64,000 nt of DNA from Mesorhizobium japonicum MAFF 303099 (GTDB lineage Bacteria; Pseudomonadota; Alphaproteobacteria; Rhizobiales; Rhizobiaceae), in assembly GCF_000009625.1 (NCBI RefSeq), contig NC_002678.2, forward strand, positions 1,984,001 to 2,048,000, read 5' to 3'. A program made the translations under genes and the position numbers. Under the pieces are notes generated by a model. The model saw only the letters and a program-made list of their open reading frames with translations, was not told the DNA's origin and searched no databases. Shown in pieces: positions 16,084-28,701 of the stretch (its first letter is position 1; each line of letters opens with the position of its first letter).

Positions 16084-18108
16084 TCAGCTGTCGAGGAAGC
16101 TGCGCAGCTTGCGCGATCTGCTCGGGTGCTTGAGCTTGCGCAGCGCCTTGGCTTCGATCTGGCGGATACGCTCGCGGGTGACCGAGAACTGCTGGCCGAC
16201 TTCTTCCAGCGTGTGGTCGGTGTTCATGCCGATGCCGAAGCGCATGCGCAGCACACGCTCCTCGCGCGGCGTCAGCGAGGCGAGAACCCGCGTCGTGGTC
16301 TCGCGCAGATTGGCCTGGATCGCCGCGTCGATCGGCAGGATCGCCATCTTGTCCTCGATGAAATCGCCCAGATGCGAATCCTCCTCGTCGCCGACCGGCG
16401 TTTCGAGCGAGATCGGCTCCTTGGCGATCTTCAAGACCTTGCGCACTTTTTCGAGCGGCATGGCGAGCTTTTCGGCCAGTTCTTCCGGCGTCGGCTCGCG
16501 GCCGATCTCGTGCAGCATCTGGCGCGAGGTGCGCACGATCTTGTTGATCGTCTCGATCATGTGCACCGGAATGCGGATGGTGCGCGCCTGGTCGGCGATC
16601 GAACGCGTGATCGCCTGCCGGATCCACCATGTCGCGTAGGTCGAGAACTTGTAGCCGCGGCGGTATTCGAACTTATCGACCGCCTTCATCAGGCCGATAT
16701 TGCCTTCCTGGATCAGGTCGAGGAACTGCAAGCCGCGATTGGTGTATTTCTTGGCGATGGAGATGACGAGGCGCAGATTGGCCTCGACCATTTCCTTCTT
16801 GGCGATCGCGGCTTCGCGCTCGCCCTTCTGCACCTGGTTGACGATCTTGCGGAATTCCAGGATCGAGATCGCCGTTTCGGTGGCCAGGTGCTGAATCTCG
16901 GCGCGCAGGTCCTTGATCGCGTCCTTCTCGTTCTTGGTGAATTCCTTCCAGCCGCGCGAGGTCAGGTTGCCGATCGCACGCGTCCAGTTGGGGTCGAGTT
17001 CGGAACCCTGATATTCCTTCAGGAACTCCTCGCGGCGCACGCCATAGCTTTCGGCGAGGCGCAACAGCTTGCCCTCGTTCTGCACCAGGCGCTTGTTGAT
17101 GTCGTAAAGCTGCTCGACCAGCGCCTCGATGCGCGCCGTGTTGAGCGACAGCGACTTCACCGCCTTGATCAGCTGGTCCTTCAGCTCCTTCAGCCGGCGG
17201 TCCTGGCTGGGCGACAGCGTGCCGGCGGCGGCCAGACGGTTCTCGACCTGCTGGTCCTGCAGCTTGCGCAGCTTCTTGTAGGTGTCGGCGATGACGTCGA
17301 GCGTCTCCATCACCTGCGGGCGCAGTTCGGCTTCCATCGCCGCCAGCGACAGGCTCGCCTCGTCCTCGTCTTCCTCGTCGTCGTCCCCGATGCCGCGCGT
17401 ATCGGCGCCGACATTGGTGACGTCGTCTTCATCGTCGCGCCCGCGCCGCGGCTTTTCCTCGGCCTTGGGCGCTTCCTCGATGCGCTCGACCACTGGCGCC
17501 TGCTTGGCTTCCGGGCCGGCATAGGTGGCTTCGAGGTCGATGATCTCGCGCAGCAGGATCTTGGATTCGTTGAGCTCGTCGCGCCAGATGATGATGGCCT
17601 GGAAGGTAAGCGGGCTTTCGCATAGGCCCGCGATCATCGTCTCGCGGCCGGCCTCGATGCGCTTGGCAATGGCGATTTCGCCCTCGCGCGACAGAAGCTC
17701 CACCGAGCCCATCTCGCGCAGATACATGCGCACCGGATCGTCGGTGCGGTCAGTCGGCTCTTTCTTGGTGGTGGTGGCGGCGACCGCCGTGCCGGTCTGT
17801 TCGGCCAGCTCGTTGGCGTCTTCCTCGGCGTCGGCCGCGGTGTCGCCAGCCTCGGCCTCTTCGCCCTGCTCGTCATCCTCGACGACGTTGATGCCCATGT
17901 CGGACAGCATCGCCATCGTGTCCTCGATCTGCTCGGAGGTCACTTCCTCGGAAGGCAGTACCGAATTCAGCTCGTCCATCGTGACATAGCCGCGCTTCTT
18001 GGCGGCCTTGATCATCTTCTTGACAGCATCATCGGAAAGGTCGAGCAGAGGGCCATCGGTGGCGCCTTCGCGTTCGGTCTCGACCTCTTCCTTTTCCTTA
18101 GTCGCCAT
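16084..18108 (-). CDS. rpoD: Primary RNA polymerase sigma factor RpoD (sigma-70)
   Basis: The housekeeping sigma factor, 674 residues, directing RNA polymerase to -35/-10 promoters. Region 1.1 ([19 protein letters not shown]) is at the N-terminus, followed by an acidic, low-complexity insert typical of alphaproteobacteria. Region 2 has [20 protein letters not shown] near residue 450, region 3 follows, and region 4 near the end carries the -35 helix-turn-helix ([29 protein letters not shown]). AGGAGAAG precedes the ATG. dnaG lies upstream on the same strand, the classical macromolecular synthesis arrangement, but 423 bases of intergenic DNA separate them. Confidence 0.98.
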   Translation of the reverse strand: MATKEKEEVETEREGATDGPLLDLSDDAVKKMIKAAKKRGYVTMDELNSVLPSEEVTSEQIEDTMAMLSDMGINVVEDDEQGEEAEAGDTAADAEEDANELAEQTGTAVAATTTKKEPTDRTDDPVRMYLREMGSVELLSREGEIAIAKRIEAGRETMIAGLCESPLTFQAIIIWRDELNESKILLREIIDLEATYAGPEAKQAPVVERIEEAPKAEEKPRRGRDDEDDVTNVGADTRGIGDDDEEDEDEASLSLAAMEAELRPQVMETLDVIADTYKKLRKLQDQQVENRLAAAGTLSPSQDRRLKELKDQLIKAVKSLSLNTARIEALVEQLYDINKRLVQNEGKLLRLAESYGVRREEFLKEYQGSELDPNWTRAIGNLTSRGWKEFTKNEKDAIKDLRAEIQHLATETAISILEFRKIVNQVQKGEREAAIAKKEMVEANLRLVISIAKKYTNRGLQFLDLIQEGNIGLMKAVDKFEYRRGYKFSTYATWWIRQAITRSIADQARTIRIPVHMIETINKIVRTSRQMLHEIGREPTPEELAEKLAMPLEKVRKVLKIAKEPISLETPVGDEEDSHLGDFIEDKMAILPIDAAIQANLRETTTRVLASLTPREERVLRMRFGIGMNTDHTLEEVGQQFSVTRERIRQIEAKALRKLKHPSRSRKLRSFLDS

Positions 18109-18221
18109 AATTTTTATCTTCTCCTAGCGGCCAAGCTTTGGGGCCGCGTAAGCTGTCGGACCAGTCAAATCGGATACGCTCGTTTTTTAAACGCGCCTCA
18201 CCGGGCCACTAACCGCATCAT

Positions 18222-18287
18222 CTCTTTTGTTTGGTGCATGCCGTCATCCCAAAACCGGTCCCACTCTTGGGCGACATGCATTAAGTC
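18222..18287. repeat. Short palindromic intergenic repeat (second type), copy 1
   Basis: About 66 bp between dnaG and rpoD. Read in reverse it contains GCATGTCGCCC, CGGTTTTGGGA and GGCATGCACCAAACAAA, which match the start of the element at 30261-30364 in the same order. No gene was seen in the rest of the 423-base gap (18109-18531) apart from a 7-bp inverted repeat GATTCGC/GCGAATC at 18437-18459; the rpoD promoter must also lie here. Confidence 0.6.
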
Positions 18288-18531
18288 CAGATTAACCCTG
18301 ATATCTGTGGCAGGCTGCCTGCCTGTCCAGTGACCAGTACCTCACATCGCTCATTTCCCGTCGGCGCGGGTGCGGGTTAACGTTTCGAATCGTCCTGATT
18401 CCGCCATTCTGTCGGAAGGTCAAGCGCCTCTGGCATGATTCGCATGAAAAAAGCGAATCAATTACCCGACTTAGCGCGCCTTGCTTCCCTGGGAAGCCTG
18501 GCCACGCTCTCATTCCTGTACTCAGCTGCAC

Positions 18532-20466
18532 TTAGGCTCGCCCAGCCCTGCCCGACGAAACGCCGAATCCTTCGATCAGCGCTTCCGTCGCCTGTACATC
18601 CTGAAATTGCGCCTGAATTTCGATCAGATGGCGGAAGTTTTCGTCCGAGGGATCTGCTTCGAGCGCCGCTTCCGCCTGTTTCAGTTCCTTATGTAAGGTG
18701 CGCGCGCTGCGCTGCAAGTGCAGCGCCTGGTTCAGGGCGTCGCGGGCGTCGTCGAGTGCCGCCGTCTCCAGCGCGGGCCATTGCCGCGCCCGCCGGATCA
18801 GGCCGACGGCGCGCTCCCAGATCTCGGCGCAGCCGGCACGCTCGATCGTCGCCACCACGGCGTGGCGGTCATTGGCCATGTCATGCGCCATCGCGTCGAG
18901 GATGGCGGCGTGCAGCCGCTGCAATTCGGAATTGGCGAGGTCGAGAAATTCGACATGGGCGAAATTCTCGTCGATCAGCGGCGGATGGTTGACCAGCGCC
19001 ACGAGGATCGTCGCCTCGCGCACCGACATGCCCTCGCTGCCGCGCTTGACCAACGCCGACTGGCCAAGGCTTTCGGTGATCGCCATGCGGCCGCCGCCAG
19101 GCTTGGCGAATTGGCCACCGGGTGCGGCTGCCTTGCCCTGTCCTGGTTTCCAGTCCTGGCGCCCTTGCCGCGCATCGCGCTGCGAGCCGAAGAAGCTCTT
19201 TTCGCGCTCACGCATTTCCTGCTGGTAGTGATAGCGCGTGCTTTCGTCGCGGATGCGGCTGGCGAGTTCCCGCAGCGTCTTTCCCAGTTCCGCCCGTCGC
19301 TCAGGCGTGTCGAAGACACCGCCCGCCGTCTCGCGCATCCACAACAGGTCGACCAGCGGCCGCGCATCGGCAAGCACCGCGCGGAAAGCGTCCGGCCCCT
19401 CGGCCTTGACGAGGTCGTCGGGATCCTTGCCTTCCGGCAGCAGCGCGAAGCGCGCCGAGCGCCCGGCCTGCACCGATGGCAGTGCCAGATCGGCTGCACG
19501 CCATGCCGCTTTCAGCCCGGCCTTGTCGCCGTCGAAACACAGCATCGGTTCGGGCGCCATACGCCAAAGCAATTCCAGCTGGTTTTCGGTGAGCGCCGTG
19601 CCGAGCGGCGCCACAACATTCTCGAAGCCGGCCTGCGCCAGCGCGATCACGTCCATATAACCTTCGACGGCAATGACCGTGCCGTCCTTGGCGAGTGCCT
19701 TGCGGGCGCGGGCGAAATTGTAGAGCACATTGCCCTTGTGGAAGAGCTCGGTGTCGGGCGAGTTCATGTATTTGGCCAGCGCATCGGGCGCCAGCGCCCG
19801 GCCCCCAAAAGCGATGATCTTGCCGCGCGAATCCGGAATCGGGAACATGATGCGGTCGCGGAACCAGTCATAGGAGACCGGAATGTCGTCGCCGTGTCGT
19901 ACCAGCCCGCAGGCTTCGATATCGGCCTTCGGCACGCCTTTTGCCGCGAGATGCTCCTTGAGCGCATTGCGGCTGTCCGGCGCGTAGCCCAGCCGGAACG
20001 ACTGCTGCGTTGCCGGCGTCAATCCACGGTCGCGCAGATAGGCGCGGGCCTTTGCGCCCTCAGGCCCCTGCAGCCGTTCCTGGAAAAAGGCGGTCGCCAT
20101 CTCCATGACGTCGGTCAGGCTCGCGCGTTCCTTCTCGCGCCGTTCCTCCTGGGCGTCGCGCACCGGCATCGGCACGCCGGCCATGTCGGCGATCTTCTCG
20201 ACCGCTTCAGGGAAACTCATTCCGTCGAGTTCGGTCAGGAATTTGAAATGATCGCCCGAGACCGAGCAGCCGAAACAATGGTAGCGGCCCTTCTTGTCCT
20301 CGCAATGGAAGGACGGGCTCTTCTCGCCATGGAACGGGCAGCAGGCCCAAAAATCGCCACGCGACGCATTGGTCTTCCTGCGATCCCACGCGACGCGCTG
20401 GCCGATGACCTGTGAAATCGGCACGCGGTCGCGGATCTCGTCGAGAAAGGCGGGTGGAAAGCGCAT
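18532..20466 (-). CDS. dnaG: DNA primase DnaG
   Basis: Primase that lays down RNA primers at the replication fork, 644 residues. The CHC2 zinc ribbon has C43, H46, C64 and C67 (CCPFHGEKSPSFH, then YHCFGC). The catalytic TOPRIM core includes VIAVEGYMDVIAL and MLCFDGDKAG. The last 150 residues form the helicase-binding helical domain. The ATG at 20466 gives the usual rhizobial N-terminus MRFPPAFLDEIRDRVPISQVIG; the frame can be read 34 codons further upstream but that part is not primase-like. rpoD follows on the same strand. Confidence 0.97.
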   Translation of the reverse strand: MRFPPAFLDEIRDRVPISQVIGQRVAWDRRKTNASRGDFWACCPFHGEKSPSFHCEDKKGRYHCFGCSVSGDHFKFLTELDGMSFPEAVEKIADMAGVPMPVRDAQEERREKERASLTDVMEMATAFFQERLQGPEGAKARAYLRDRGLTPATQQSFRLGYAPDSRNALKEHLAAKGVPKADIEACGLVRHGDDIPVSYDWFRDRIMFPIPDSRGKIIAFGGRALAPDALAKYMNSPDTELFHKGNVLYNFARARKALAKDGTVIAVEGYMDVIALAQAGFENVVAPLGTALTENQLELLWRMAPEPMLCFDGDKAGLKAAWRAADLALPSVQAGRSARFALLPEGKDPDDLVKAEGPDAFRAVLADARPLVDLLWMRETAGGVFDTPERRAELGKTLRELASRIRDESTRYHYQQEMREREKSFFGSQRDARQGRQDWKPGQGKAAAPGGQFAKPGGGRMAITESLGQSALVKRGSEGMSVREATILVALVNHPPLIDENFAHVEFLDLANSELQRLHAAILDAMAHDMANDRHAVVATIERAGCAEIWERAVGLIRRARQWPALETAALDDARDALNQALHLQRSARTLHKELKQAEAALEADPSDENFRHLIEIQAQFQDVQATEALIEGFGVSSGRAGRA

Positions 20467-20604
20467 TGAGGGAACTCGTTTCCCCACCATATAATCATGC
20501 CAGCTAAATCCGACGACCCCCAATGCTGGCCATACCCGGTTTCCACAGGGCAAAAAGACGGCGGCCATACGGACCGCCCTCCTTTCCAGGCTAGCGCTGG
20601 ACGC

Positions 20605-20973
20605 TTACTGCGCGGCAAGCGCGCCGAAGATGACGCCCGAGAGGATGCCGACCAGCACATAGTCGTTGCCGACGCGGATCCATTCCTGGCCGCGGCCGGG
20701 ACGATGCAGGCCGTAGCGGCCATAGTCGCGGATCGGCTGGTGCTGCCTCCAGCCGGAATATTTCTGGCCGTTGCGCCAGTGGTTCCGCTTCACGACGACC
20801 TTCTTCTTGAAGACGCGCTTCCTCACATCATTGTGGTGGCCCGGCTTCTGCCAGTCGACCTTGGTGTAATTCGACTGCGGCGCGACCGGCGCGTTCGTCG
20901 GCGCGGCCTGGCCGGCAAGTGACGTGGCGGCCATCATCGAGACGGCGAGGACAGAAAGAACGATGCGCTTCAT
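20605..20973 (-). CDS. RcnB-family periplasmic protein
   Basis: A 122-residue exported protein with a signal peptide (MKRIVLSVLAVSMMAATSLAGQAA) and an RcnB-type core (PF11776): basic and aromatic, with WRNGQKYSGWRQHQPIRDYGRYGLHRP and GNDYVLVGILSGVIFGAL at the end. E. coli RcnB helps nickel/cobalt efflux in the periplasm, but this family is broad and many members have no metal link. AAGGAG precedes the ATG. A perfect 7-bp palindrome lies 69 bases upstream. Confidence 0.82.
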   Translation of the reverse strand: MKRIVLSVLAVSMMAATSLAGQAAPTNAPVAPQSNYTKVDWQKPGHHNDVRKRVFKKKVVVKRNHWRNGQKYSGWRQHQPIRDYGRYGLHRPGRGQEWIRVGNDYVLVGILSGVIFGALAAQ

Positions 20974-21041
20974 CAGAGATCTCCTTGGTTGTCGATGCCC
21001 GAGGAATAGCGACCGGAGGATGAACTGAAACTGAACACAGG

Positions 21042-21059
21042 CATTACAATTGTGTAATG
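21042..21059. promoter_or_regulatory. Palindrome CATTACA-N4-TGTAATG
   Basis: A perfect inverted repeat with 7-base arms and an ATTG spacer, AT-rich in a GC-rich region. It lies 69 bases upstream of the RcnB-like gene and 299 bases before the Na/Pi transporter, in a 384-base gap (20974-21357) with no other recognised feature. It is a candidate operator; the protein binding it is unknown. Confidence 0.4.
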
Positions 21060-21357
21060 AAATCTTCGTCTTATTGCCGATATTTGAACATCACCGCAAA
21101 GACAACATCGACCCCCGGCAAGAGCGGCCGTTCGCCAGACCGGCCAGGGCGTGGCCGTGCGACCATTTGCGTACCCATCCATTCCCGACACGGCCTGTCG
21201 CGCCACGACGGCCCCTTGAAATCGACAAAGTTTTATTATCCGGCTAAAATATTCCGGCTATTATCCACAGTGCCATGACCATGATTCGAACCCTTGTTTT
21301 TCCGCCTGTTCGCCGCGCCGTCCGCACCGCGTGCCCTGTCCGCATGCAGGCGCCGAC

Positions 21358-23022
21358 ATGAGCGGTTCCGTCGTCCTTCTGCATCTGGCCGGCGCCGTGG
21401 CGCTGATGCTGTTTGCCACCCGCATGGTGAAGACCGGCGTCGAACGCGCCTATGGCGATGTGCTGCGCCACAGGCTGCGCGCCACCATGCGCAATCCGAT
21501 CATGGCGGTGCTGGCCGGCACCGGCCTTGCGATCGCGCTGCAGAGTTCGACCGCGGTCACCCTGCTGGTCGGCTCCTTCGCCGGTTCCGGCATCGTCTCG
21601 GGTGCGGCCGGCCAATTGGCGGTGCGCGGCGCCGAGATCGGCTCGGCGCTTGTGGTCAAGCTGCTGACTTTCGACCTCACGCTGCTGGTGCCGCTCTGCC
21701 TAATCACCGGCACGGTGATGTTCATGGCCACCGAGCGGCGCGACTGGCGCCAGACCGGCCGCATCCTGGTCGGCATCGGCCTCTTGATCCTGTCGCTGGA
21801 GATGATCGGCCAGGCATCCGAGCCGCTGCGCAACAGCCAGCTGATGCCGGTCATCATCAACTACTTCTCCAGCGATTCCATCACCGCCTATCTCCTGGCG
21901 GCGCTGATCACATGGCTGTTCCAGTCGAGCATCGCCGCGGTGCTTTTGATGGCGACGCTGGCTGGCCGCGGCCTGATCAGCCCGGAACTCGGCGTCGTGC
22001 TCATCCTCGGCGTCAATCTTGGCTCCTCGATCATCGCGCCGATGCTGACCCGCTCGGCCGGGCCGGCCGTGCGCGTCGTGCCGATCGGCAATCTCCTGAT
22101 GCGCGGGCTTGGCTCTCTGGTCATGCTGGTCCTGTTCATGATCTTCCGGCCGCAGGTCGGCTTCCTCGGCGCGAAGGCGGCCGACCAGATCGTCAACGCC
22201 CACATCCTGTTCAACGTCATCGTCCTGCTCGCCGGCCTGCCGCTGGCCGGCTTCGTCTACCGCGCTTCGGAGAGGATTGTCGCGCTCGGTACCAAGCCGA
22301 CGCCGGCTGCTTCGCTCGACGTCATCGAACTGTCCGCGCTCAACGAAAGCGCGCTCGACGTGCCGAGCCAGGCGCTGGCCAATGCCACGCGCGAGGTGGT
22401 GCGGGTGTGCGAGACGGTCGAGATCATGCTGAAGCGTATCATCGAGCTCTATGAGAGCGCCGACGCCGACAAGATCAAGGCGCTGGCCGCCCTCGACGAC
22501 CGCGTCGACCGCAAGCATGCGGCGATAAAACTCTACCTCGCCAAGGTCACCAAGAACCCGCTGACCGAGGACGAGGCGCTGCGCTGCCAGGAGCTGATCG
22601 GCGCCTGCGTCAAGCTCGAGCAGGTCGGCGACATCATCGTGCGCAACATGCTGGTGCATGTGAAGAAGAAGGTCGATCGCGGGCTGGAATTCACCGACGA
22701 GGGCTGGAGCGAATTGTGTGCCTTCCACGGCTCGGTGCTGGCCAATGCAAGGCTTGCCTTCAACGTGCTGGTCTCGCGCGACCCCGAAACGGCGCGTCAA
22801 CTGGTGCTGGAGAAGGACCAGCTGCGCGACCGCGAGAAGGAAACCAGCGCCAGCCATTTCCTGCGGCTGCGCGAAGGCACCGCCAAAAGCGTCGAGACAA
22901 GCTCGATCCATCTCGACACCATCCGCGACCTGAAGCAGATCAATTCACTGCTGGCCTCGATGGCCTATCCGGTGCTCGAAGAGCGCGGCCTGCTGACCGG
23001 GTCGAGGCTGAAGGCGGGTTGA
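21358..23022 (+). CDS. Na/Pi cotransporter-family protein with PhoU-like tail
   Basis: A 554-residue membrane protein of the NptA/YjbB type. The two inverted Na/Pi repeats each carry the substrate motif: ALQSSTAVTLLVG near residue 62 and WLFQSSIAAVLLM near residue 183. From about residue 345 there is a soluble helical PhoU-like domain (RVCETVEIMLKRIIELYE, then CVKLEQVGDIIVRNMLVHVKKKVDR). E. coli YjbB exports phosphate, so this protein may do so rather than import it. The ATG at 21358 is chosen because the first membrane helix follows immediately; a GTG nine codons upstream is also possible. No Pho box was recognised upstream. Confidence 0.88.
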   Translation: MSGSVVLLHLAGAVALMLFATRMVKTGVERAYGDVLRHRLRATMRNPIMAVLAGTGLAIALQSSTAVTLLVGSFAGSGIVSGAAGQLAVRGAEIGSALVVKLLTFDLTLLVPLCLITGTVMFMATERRDWRQTGRILVGIGLLILSLEMIGQASEPLRNSQLMPVIINYFSSDSITAYLLAALITWLFQSSIAAVLLMATLAGRGLISPELGVVLILGVNLGSSIIAPMLTRSAGPAVRVVPIGNLLMRGLGSLVMLVLFMIFRPQVGFLGAKAADQIVNAHILFNVIVLLAGLPLAGFVYRASERIVALGTKPTPAASLDVIELSALNESALDVPSQALANATREVVRVCETVEIMLKRIIELYESADADKIKALAALDDRVDRKHAAIKLYLAKVTKNPLTEDEALRCQELIGACVKLEQVGDIIVRNMLVHVKKKVDRGLEFTDEGWSELCAFHGSVLANARLAFNVLVSRDPETARQLVLEKDQLRDREKETSASHFLRLREGTAKSVETSSIHLDTIRDLKQINSLLASMAYPVLEERGLLTGSRLKAG

Positions 23023-23031
23023 GAAGTTGCT

Positions 23032-23257
23032 GATCTCCCCCACAAGGGAGGTGAGAAGTGGTCCGCGTAGCGGACGAAAAGCCAATTGCTTGGCTTTTCG
23101 AGCTTCGAACGCCCTGAGCCTGCGAAGGGCCGAGTGGCGCCTCCCCGCCGGGTCCCGCTTCTTTCGCAGCGTCCCGGCGTTCGCCGGCCTTTCATCGTGC
23201 CACTGGCACGATGAATTCGCTTCGCGAACCGGCTGCTCACCCTCACTCAAGAAAAGC
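23032..23257 (+). repeat. Composite intergenic repeat, copy A
   Basis: About 226 bp filling the gap between two genes. It contains GGTCCGCGTAGCGGACG, a palindrome AAAGCCAATTGCTTGGCTTT with flanks, then CAGCGTCCCGGCGTTCGCCG and a hairpin TCATCGTGCCACTGGCACGATGA. The same modules in the same order occur on the opposite strand at 63288-63599, where one extra hairpin block is inserted. It carries no gene. Confidence 0.8.
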
Positions 23258-23334
23258 TAAAGTCGCGACAAAAATTTCTGGATTGCCCGCGCCGCCCATC
23301 CGTGGTTTGAGGCCGTTGCAGCCAAGGCATTCCC

Positions 23335-24519
23335 ATGTCGCTTCCGCTCATTGCCCTGTTCATCGCCGCTTTCGCTTTCGGCACCACCGAATTCGTCATT
23401 GCTGGCGTGCTGCCGCAGGTGGCGGAGGGGCTTGGCGTTTCGGTTCCCTCCGCCGGCTATCTCGTCTCCGGCTATGCCTGCGGCATCGCCATCGGCGGCC
23501 CGCTGCTGGCGCTGGTCACCAAATCCCTGCCGCGCAAGACCTTGCTGCTCGGCCTCGCCATCGCCTTCACCATCGGCCAGGCAGCCTGTGCGCTGGCGCC
23601 CGACTTTACCTCGATGCTGCTGCTGCGCATTGCCGTTGCCGTCGCGCACGGCGCCTATTTCGGCGTCGCCATGGTGGTCGCCGTCGGCCTCGTTCCCGAG
23701 GACAAGCGCGGCATGGCGGTCGCCGTCATCCTGTCCGGCCTCACCGTCTCCAATGTCATCGGCGTGCCGGCGGGCACCGCCATCGGCAATATCTGGGGCT
23801 GGCGCGCAACCTTCTGGGTGATGTGTGCGCTGGGCGTGGCGGCGACTTGCGCCATGGCGGCCCTTCTGCCGCGCACCGCCGGATATCAGGCCGAGCCCGC
23901 CGGCCTGGCGCGTGAGGTCCGCGTGCTGGCGCGCCAGCAGGTCTGGACCTCGCTGATCCTGATGCTCATGCTGATGCTCGGCCAGTTCTGCCTGTTCACC
24001 TACATCACGCCGACCTTGCTTGAGGTCACCGGGCTCGACGAAGGCCTGGTGCCCTGGGTGCTGCTGCTCAACGGCGTCGGCGCCACACTTGGCGTCTTCC
24101 TCGGCGGCAAGCTGTCGGACTGGAAGCTGATGCCGTCGCTCATCACCATGCTGGCCCTGCAGGCGGTGACGCTGGCGGTCATCTATGCCGTCAGCCCCTA
24201 CCCCGTGCCGATGATCGTGGCGATCGTCGTCTGGGGTGGCCTCAACTTCGCCATCGGCACGCCGATCCAGACCCGCATCCTGGCCTGGACGGCGGATGCC
24301 TCCAATCTTGCCTCATCACTGATTCCGTCCGGCTTCAATGTCGGCATCGCGCTGGCCGCGTCGCTGGGCGCCGCCATGCTCAATGCCGGCTACGGCTACC
24401 GCAGCCTGCCTGTGGTGGGCGCGGCCGCCATGCTGGTCGCCGTGGTGGTGGCAGTCGTCTCCCAGGTCTGGGAAGGGCGCAGCAACGCCACGCCGCCGCT
24501 GACGGCCCCGGCGGAGTAA
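23335..24519 (+). CDS. MFS transporter, DHA1 (AraJ/YdhP-like) exporter
   Basis: A 394-residue, twelve-helix major facilitator of the drug:H+ antiporter-1 group. The start LPLIALFIAAFAFGTTEFVI is typical of the arabinose-efflux/YdhP subfamily; the motif-A-like loop is KSLPRKTLLLG, and motif C lies near VILSGLTVSNVIGVPAGTAIG. It is probably an exporter of small metabolites or drugs; substrate unknown. AAGG lies 10 bases before the ATG. It converges on the LysR gene 5 bases later, and there is no adjacent dedicated regulator on its 5' side. Confidence 0.88.
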   Translation: MSLPLIALFIAAFAFGTTEFVIAGVLPQVAEGLGVSVPSAGYLVSGYACGIAIGGPLLALVTKSLPRKTLLLGLAIAFTIGQAACALAPDFTSMLLLRIAVAVAHGAYFGVAMVVAVGLVPEDKRGMAVAVILSGLTVSNVIGVPAGTAIGNIWGWRATFWVMCALGVAATCAMAALLPRTAGYQAEPAGLAREVRVLARQQVWTSLILMLMLMLGQFCLFTYITPTLLEVTGLDEGLVPWVLLLNGVGATLGVFLGGKLSDWKLMPSLITMLALQAVTLAVIYAVSPYPVPMIVAIVVWGGLNFAIGTPIQTRILAWTADASNLASSLIPSGFNVGIALAASLGAAMLNAGYGYRSLPVVGAAAMLVAVVVAVVSQVWEGRSNATPPLTAPAE

Positions 24520-24524
24520 CGGCC

Positions 24525-25421
24525 TCACCCCTTCGTCTCCTTCAGCACGTCGATGAAGGCGCGCAGCGCCGGTGGCACCAGCCGGTGGCCTGGATAGTAG
24601 AGGAACAGGCCGGGAATGGGCGGACACCAATCCTCCAGCACACCGACAAGCGCTCCCCGGTCGAGGTAAGGCTTGGCGGATTTGTCCGAGATATAAGCGA
24701 TCCCCATACCGCCGGCAGCTGCCTCGGCCATCAACTCCATATTGTCCAGCGTCAGCGCGCCAGGGACATCGATGGCAATCTCCTGGCCGTGTTTCTCGAA
24801 CTCCCATCGGTAGGGTTTGCCGCTCGGCAACCGAAACCGAATGCAGGCTTGATCCCTGAGATCATCCGGCACTCTCGGAACCGTGCGGCCGGCCAGATAG
24901 GCCGGCGATGCAACGGCAATGAAGCGTGTCGGCCCGCCGAAGCGCACCGCAACCATATCCTGCGGCACGGCCTCGCCCAGGCGGATACCGGCATCGAAGC
25001 CTTCGGCAACGATATCGACCAGTCTTCCCTCGGTGACGAGATCGAGCGCAACCTGAGGGTAGCGCTGAAGAAAGGCCGGCACCACCGATCCAAGCAACAA
25101 TCGGGCGCCGATCTCGCTGGTGTTGATCCGCAGCGTCCCCGATGCAAGACCACGGAAGTCGTCGACCTCGGCCAATGCGGCGTCGATATCCGACAAAAGC
25201 GGCCGCAGGCGCGAGACGAGCCGCTCGCCCGCCTCGGTCGGCGCAACGCTGCGCGTGGTGCGGTTGAGCAGGCGCACACCCATACGCCGCTCCAGCGTCC
25301 GCATCATGTGGCTCAGCGTCGAAGGCGAAAGGCCGAGATCGTCGGCCGCCTTGCGGAAGCCGCGATGCGAGACAATCGCGGCGAGCGCGGTCAATTCCGG
25401 AAGTCCGGGCTTGCCATTCAT
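24525..25421 (-). CDS. LysR-family regulator (of the divergent SDR)
   Basis: A 298-residue LysR protein. The winged helix is at residues 5-65 (LPELTALAAIVSHRGFRKAADDLGLSPSTLSHMMRTLE); the rest is the effector domain, ending with FLYYPGHRLVPPALRAFIDVL. It resembles the DsdC/AaeR-like group that often controls an adjacent dehydrogenase or oxidoreductase. It is divergent from an SDR gene 96 bases away, the classic layout for activation of that gene. The inducer cannot be predicted. Confidence 0.9.
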   Translation of the reverse strand: MNGKPGLPELTALAAIVSHRGFRKAADDLGLSPSTLSHMMRTLERRMGVRLLNRTTRSVAPTEAGERLVSRLRPLLSDIDAALAEVDDFRGLASGTLRINTSEIGARLLLGSVVPAFLQRYPQVALDLVTEGRLVDIVAEGFDAGIRLGEAVPQDMVAVRFGGPTRFIAVASPAYLAGRTVPRVPDDLRDQACIRFRLPSGKPYRWEFEKHGQEIAIDVPGALTLDNMELMAEAAAGGMGIAYISDKSAKPYLDRGALVGVLEDWCPPIPGLFLYYPGHRLVPPALRAFIDVLKETKG

Positions 25422-25517
25422 GGAAAATCTTCATCAAGCCATGTGAAATTGAACGGATAGTATCATGAGTTGGATGGCGTAGTCTTGGCCGAAGTCAGCA
25501 ATGAAAGGACATTTCCC

Positions 25518-26348
25518 ATGACCAGGACATGGTTCATCACCGGTACTTCATCGGGCTTCGGACGGCTTTTGACGGACAGGCTTCTGGCCCGTGGCGACCG
25601 GGTCGCCGCGACAGTGCGGAGACCGCAGGCTCTCGCGGACCTGAAGGCGCTGCATGGCGATCGCCTCTGGATCGCTTCCCTTGAAATGACCGACAGCGAT
25701 GCCATCCGGGCAACGGTCGACAAGGCCTTTGGCGAGTTGGGGCGCATCGATGTCATCGTCAGCAACGCCGGCTATGGCCTGTTCGGCGCCGCCGAGGAGC
25801 TGGAAGACAGCCAGATCCGCGACCTGATCGACACAAATCTCATCGGCTCCATACAGTTGATCCGGGTGGCACTGCCGCATCTGCGCAAACAGCGCGGCGG
25901 CCGCATCCTGCAAGTCTCCTCGGAGGGCGGGCAGATGGCCTATCCCGGCTTCAGCCTCTATCACGCCAGCAAATGGGGCATTGAAGGCTTTGTCGAATCC
26001 GTTCGCCAGGAGGTCGCGTCGTTCGGCATCGGGCTGACGCTGGTCGAGCCAGGCCCGACACGGACGAATTTCGGCGCCAGCCTGGTCACTTCGGGGTCCA
26101 CGGATGCCTATGCGAACACGCCGGTTGGCGACCTGCACCGGGCTTTTTCCGAGGGTTCGTTCGACATCAAGGGCGATCCCGGCAAGATGGTCGAGGCGAT
26201 GATCGCCTCGGTGGAACAGGATCCCGCGCCTCGACGATTGACCTTCGGCGCCGCAGCCTACGCTTCGATCCGCAGCGCGCTCCAGGGCAGGCTCGCGGAA
26301 CTGGAGAACCGGAAGGAGGCGGCACTCGCCATGGATATCGACCCCTGA
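25518..26348 (+). CDS. SDR-family oxidoreductase
   Basis: A 276-residue classical short-chain dehydrogenase. The cofactor motif TGTSSGFG is at residues 9-16, NAGYG near 86, the serine in QVSSEGG and the catalytic pair in YHASK near 154. An Arg shortly after the glycine motif (VRRP) suggests NADP. The ATG at 25518 has AAAGGA 10 bases upstream. It is divergent from the LysR gene, so probably induced by that regulator's ligand. Substrate unknown. Confidence 0.9.
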   Translation: MTRTWFITGTSSGFGRLLTDRLLARGDRVAATVRRPQALADLKALHGDRLWIASLEMTDSDAIRATVDKAFGELGRIDVIVSNAGYGLFGAAEELEDSQIRDLIDTNLIGSIQLIRVALPHLRKQRGGRILQVSSEGGQMAYPGFSLYHASKWGIEGFVESVRQEVASFGIGLTLVEPGPTRTNFGASLVTSGSTDAYANTPVGDLHRAFSEGSFDIKGDPGKMVEAMIASVEQDPAPRRLTFGAAAYASIRSALQGRLAELENRKEAALAMDIDP

Positions 26349-26382
26349 CGGCTTGCCGGTCGAACGGCGTCGGCCGCAGCCC

Positions 26383-28632
<2,250 letters not shown>

Positions 28633-28701
28633 TCCATCACCTGTCTGCTTCCTGACCCGCGCGGCGTGCCGCTGCACGGGTCTTGAACCCTGATGTCAGG
28701 C

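Noticed and set aside
18292..18531. A 79-codon minus-strand frame between dnaG and rpoD
   Set aside because: No start signal and no similarity to known families; the region also holds a repeat.
18718..20415. A 565-codon plus-strand frame opposite dnaG
   Set aside because: Shadow frame without domain similarity.
21280..21300. GATTCGAACCC, reminiscent of a tRNA T-arm
   Set aside because: No matching acceptor, D or anticodon arms can be folded around it on either strand.
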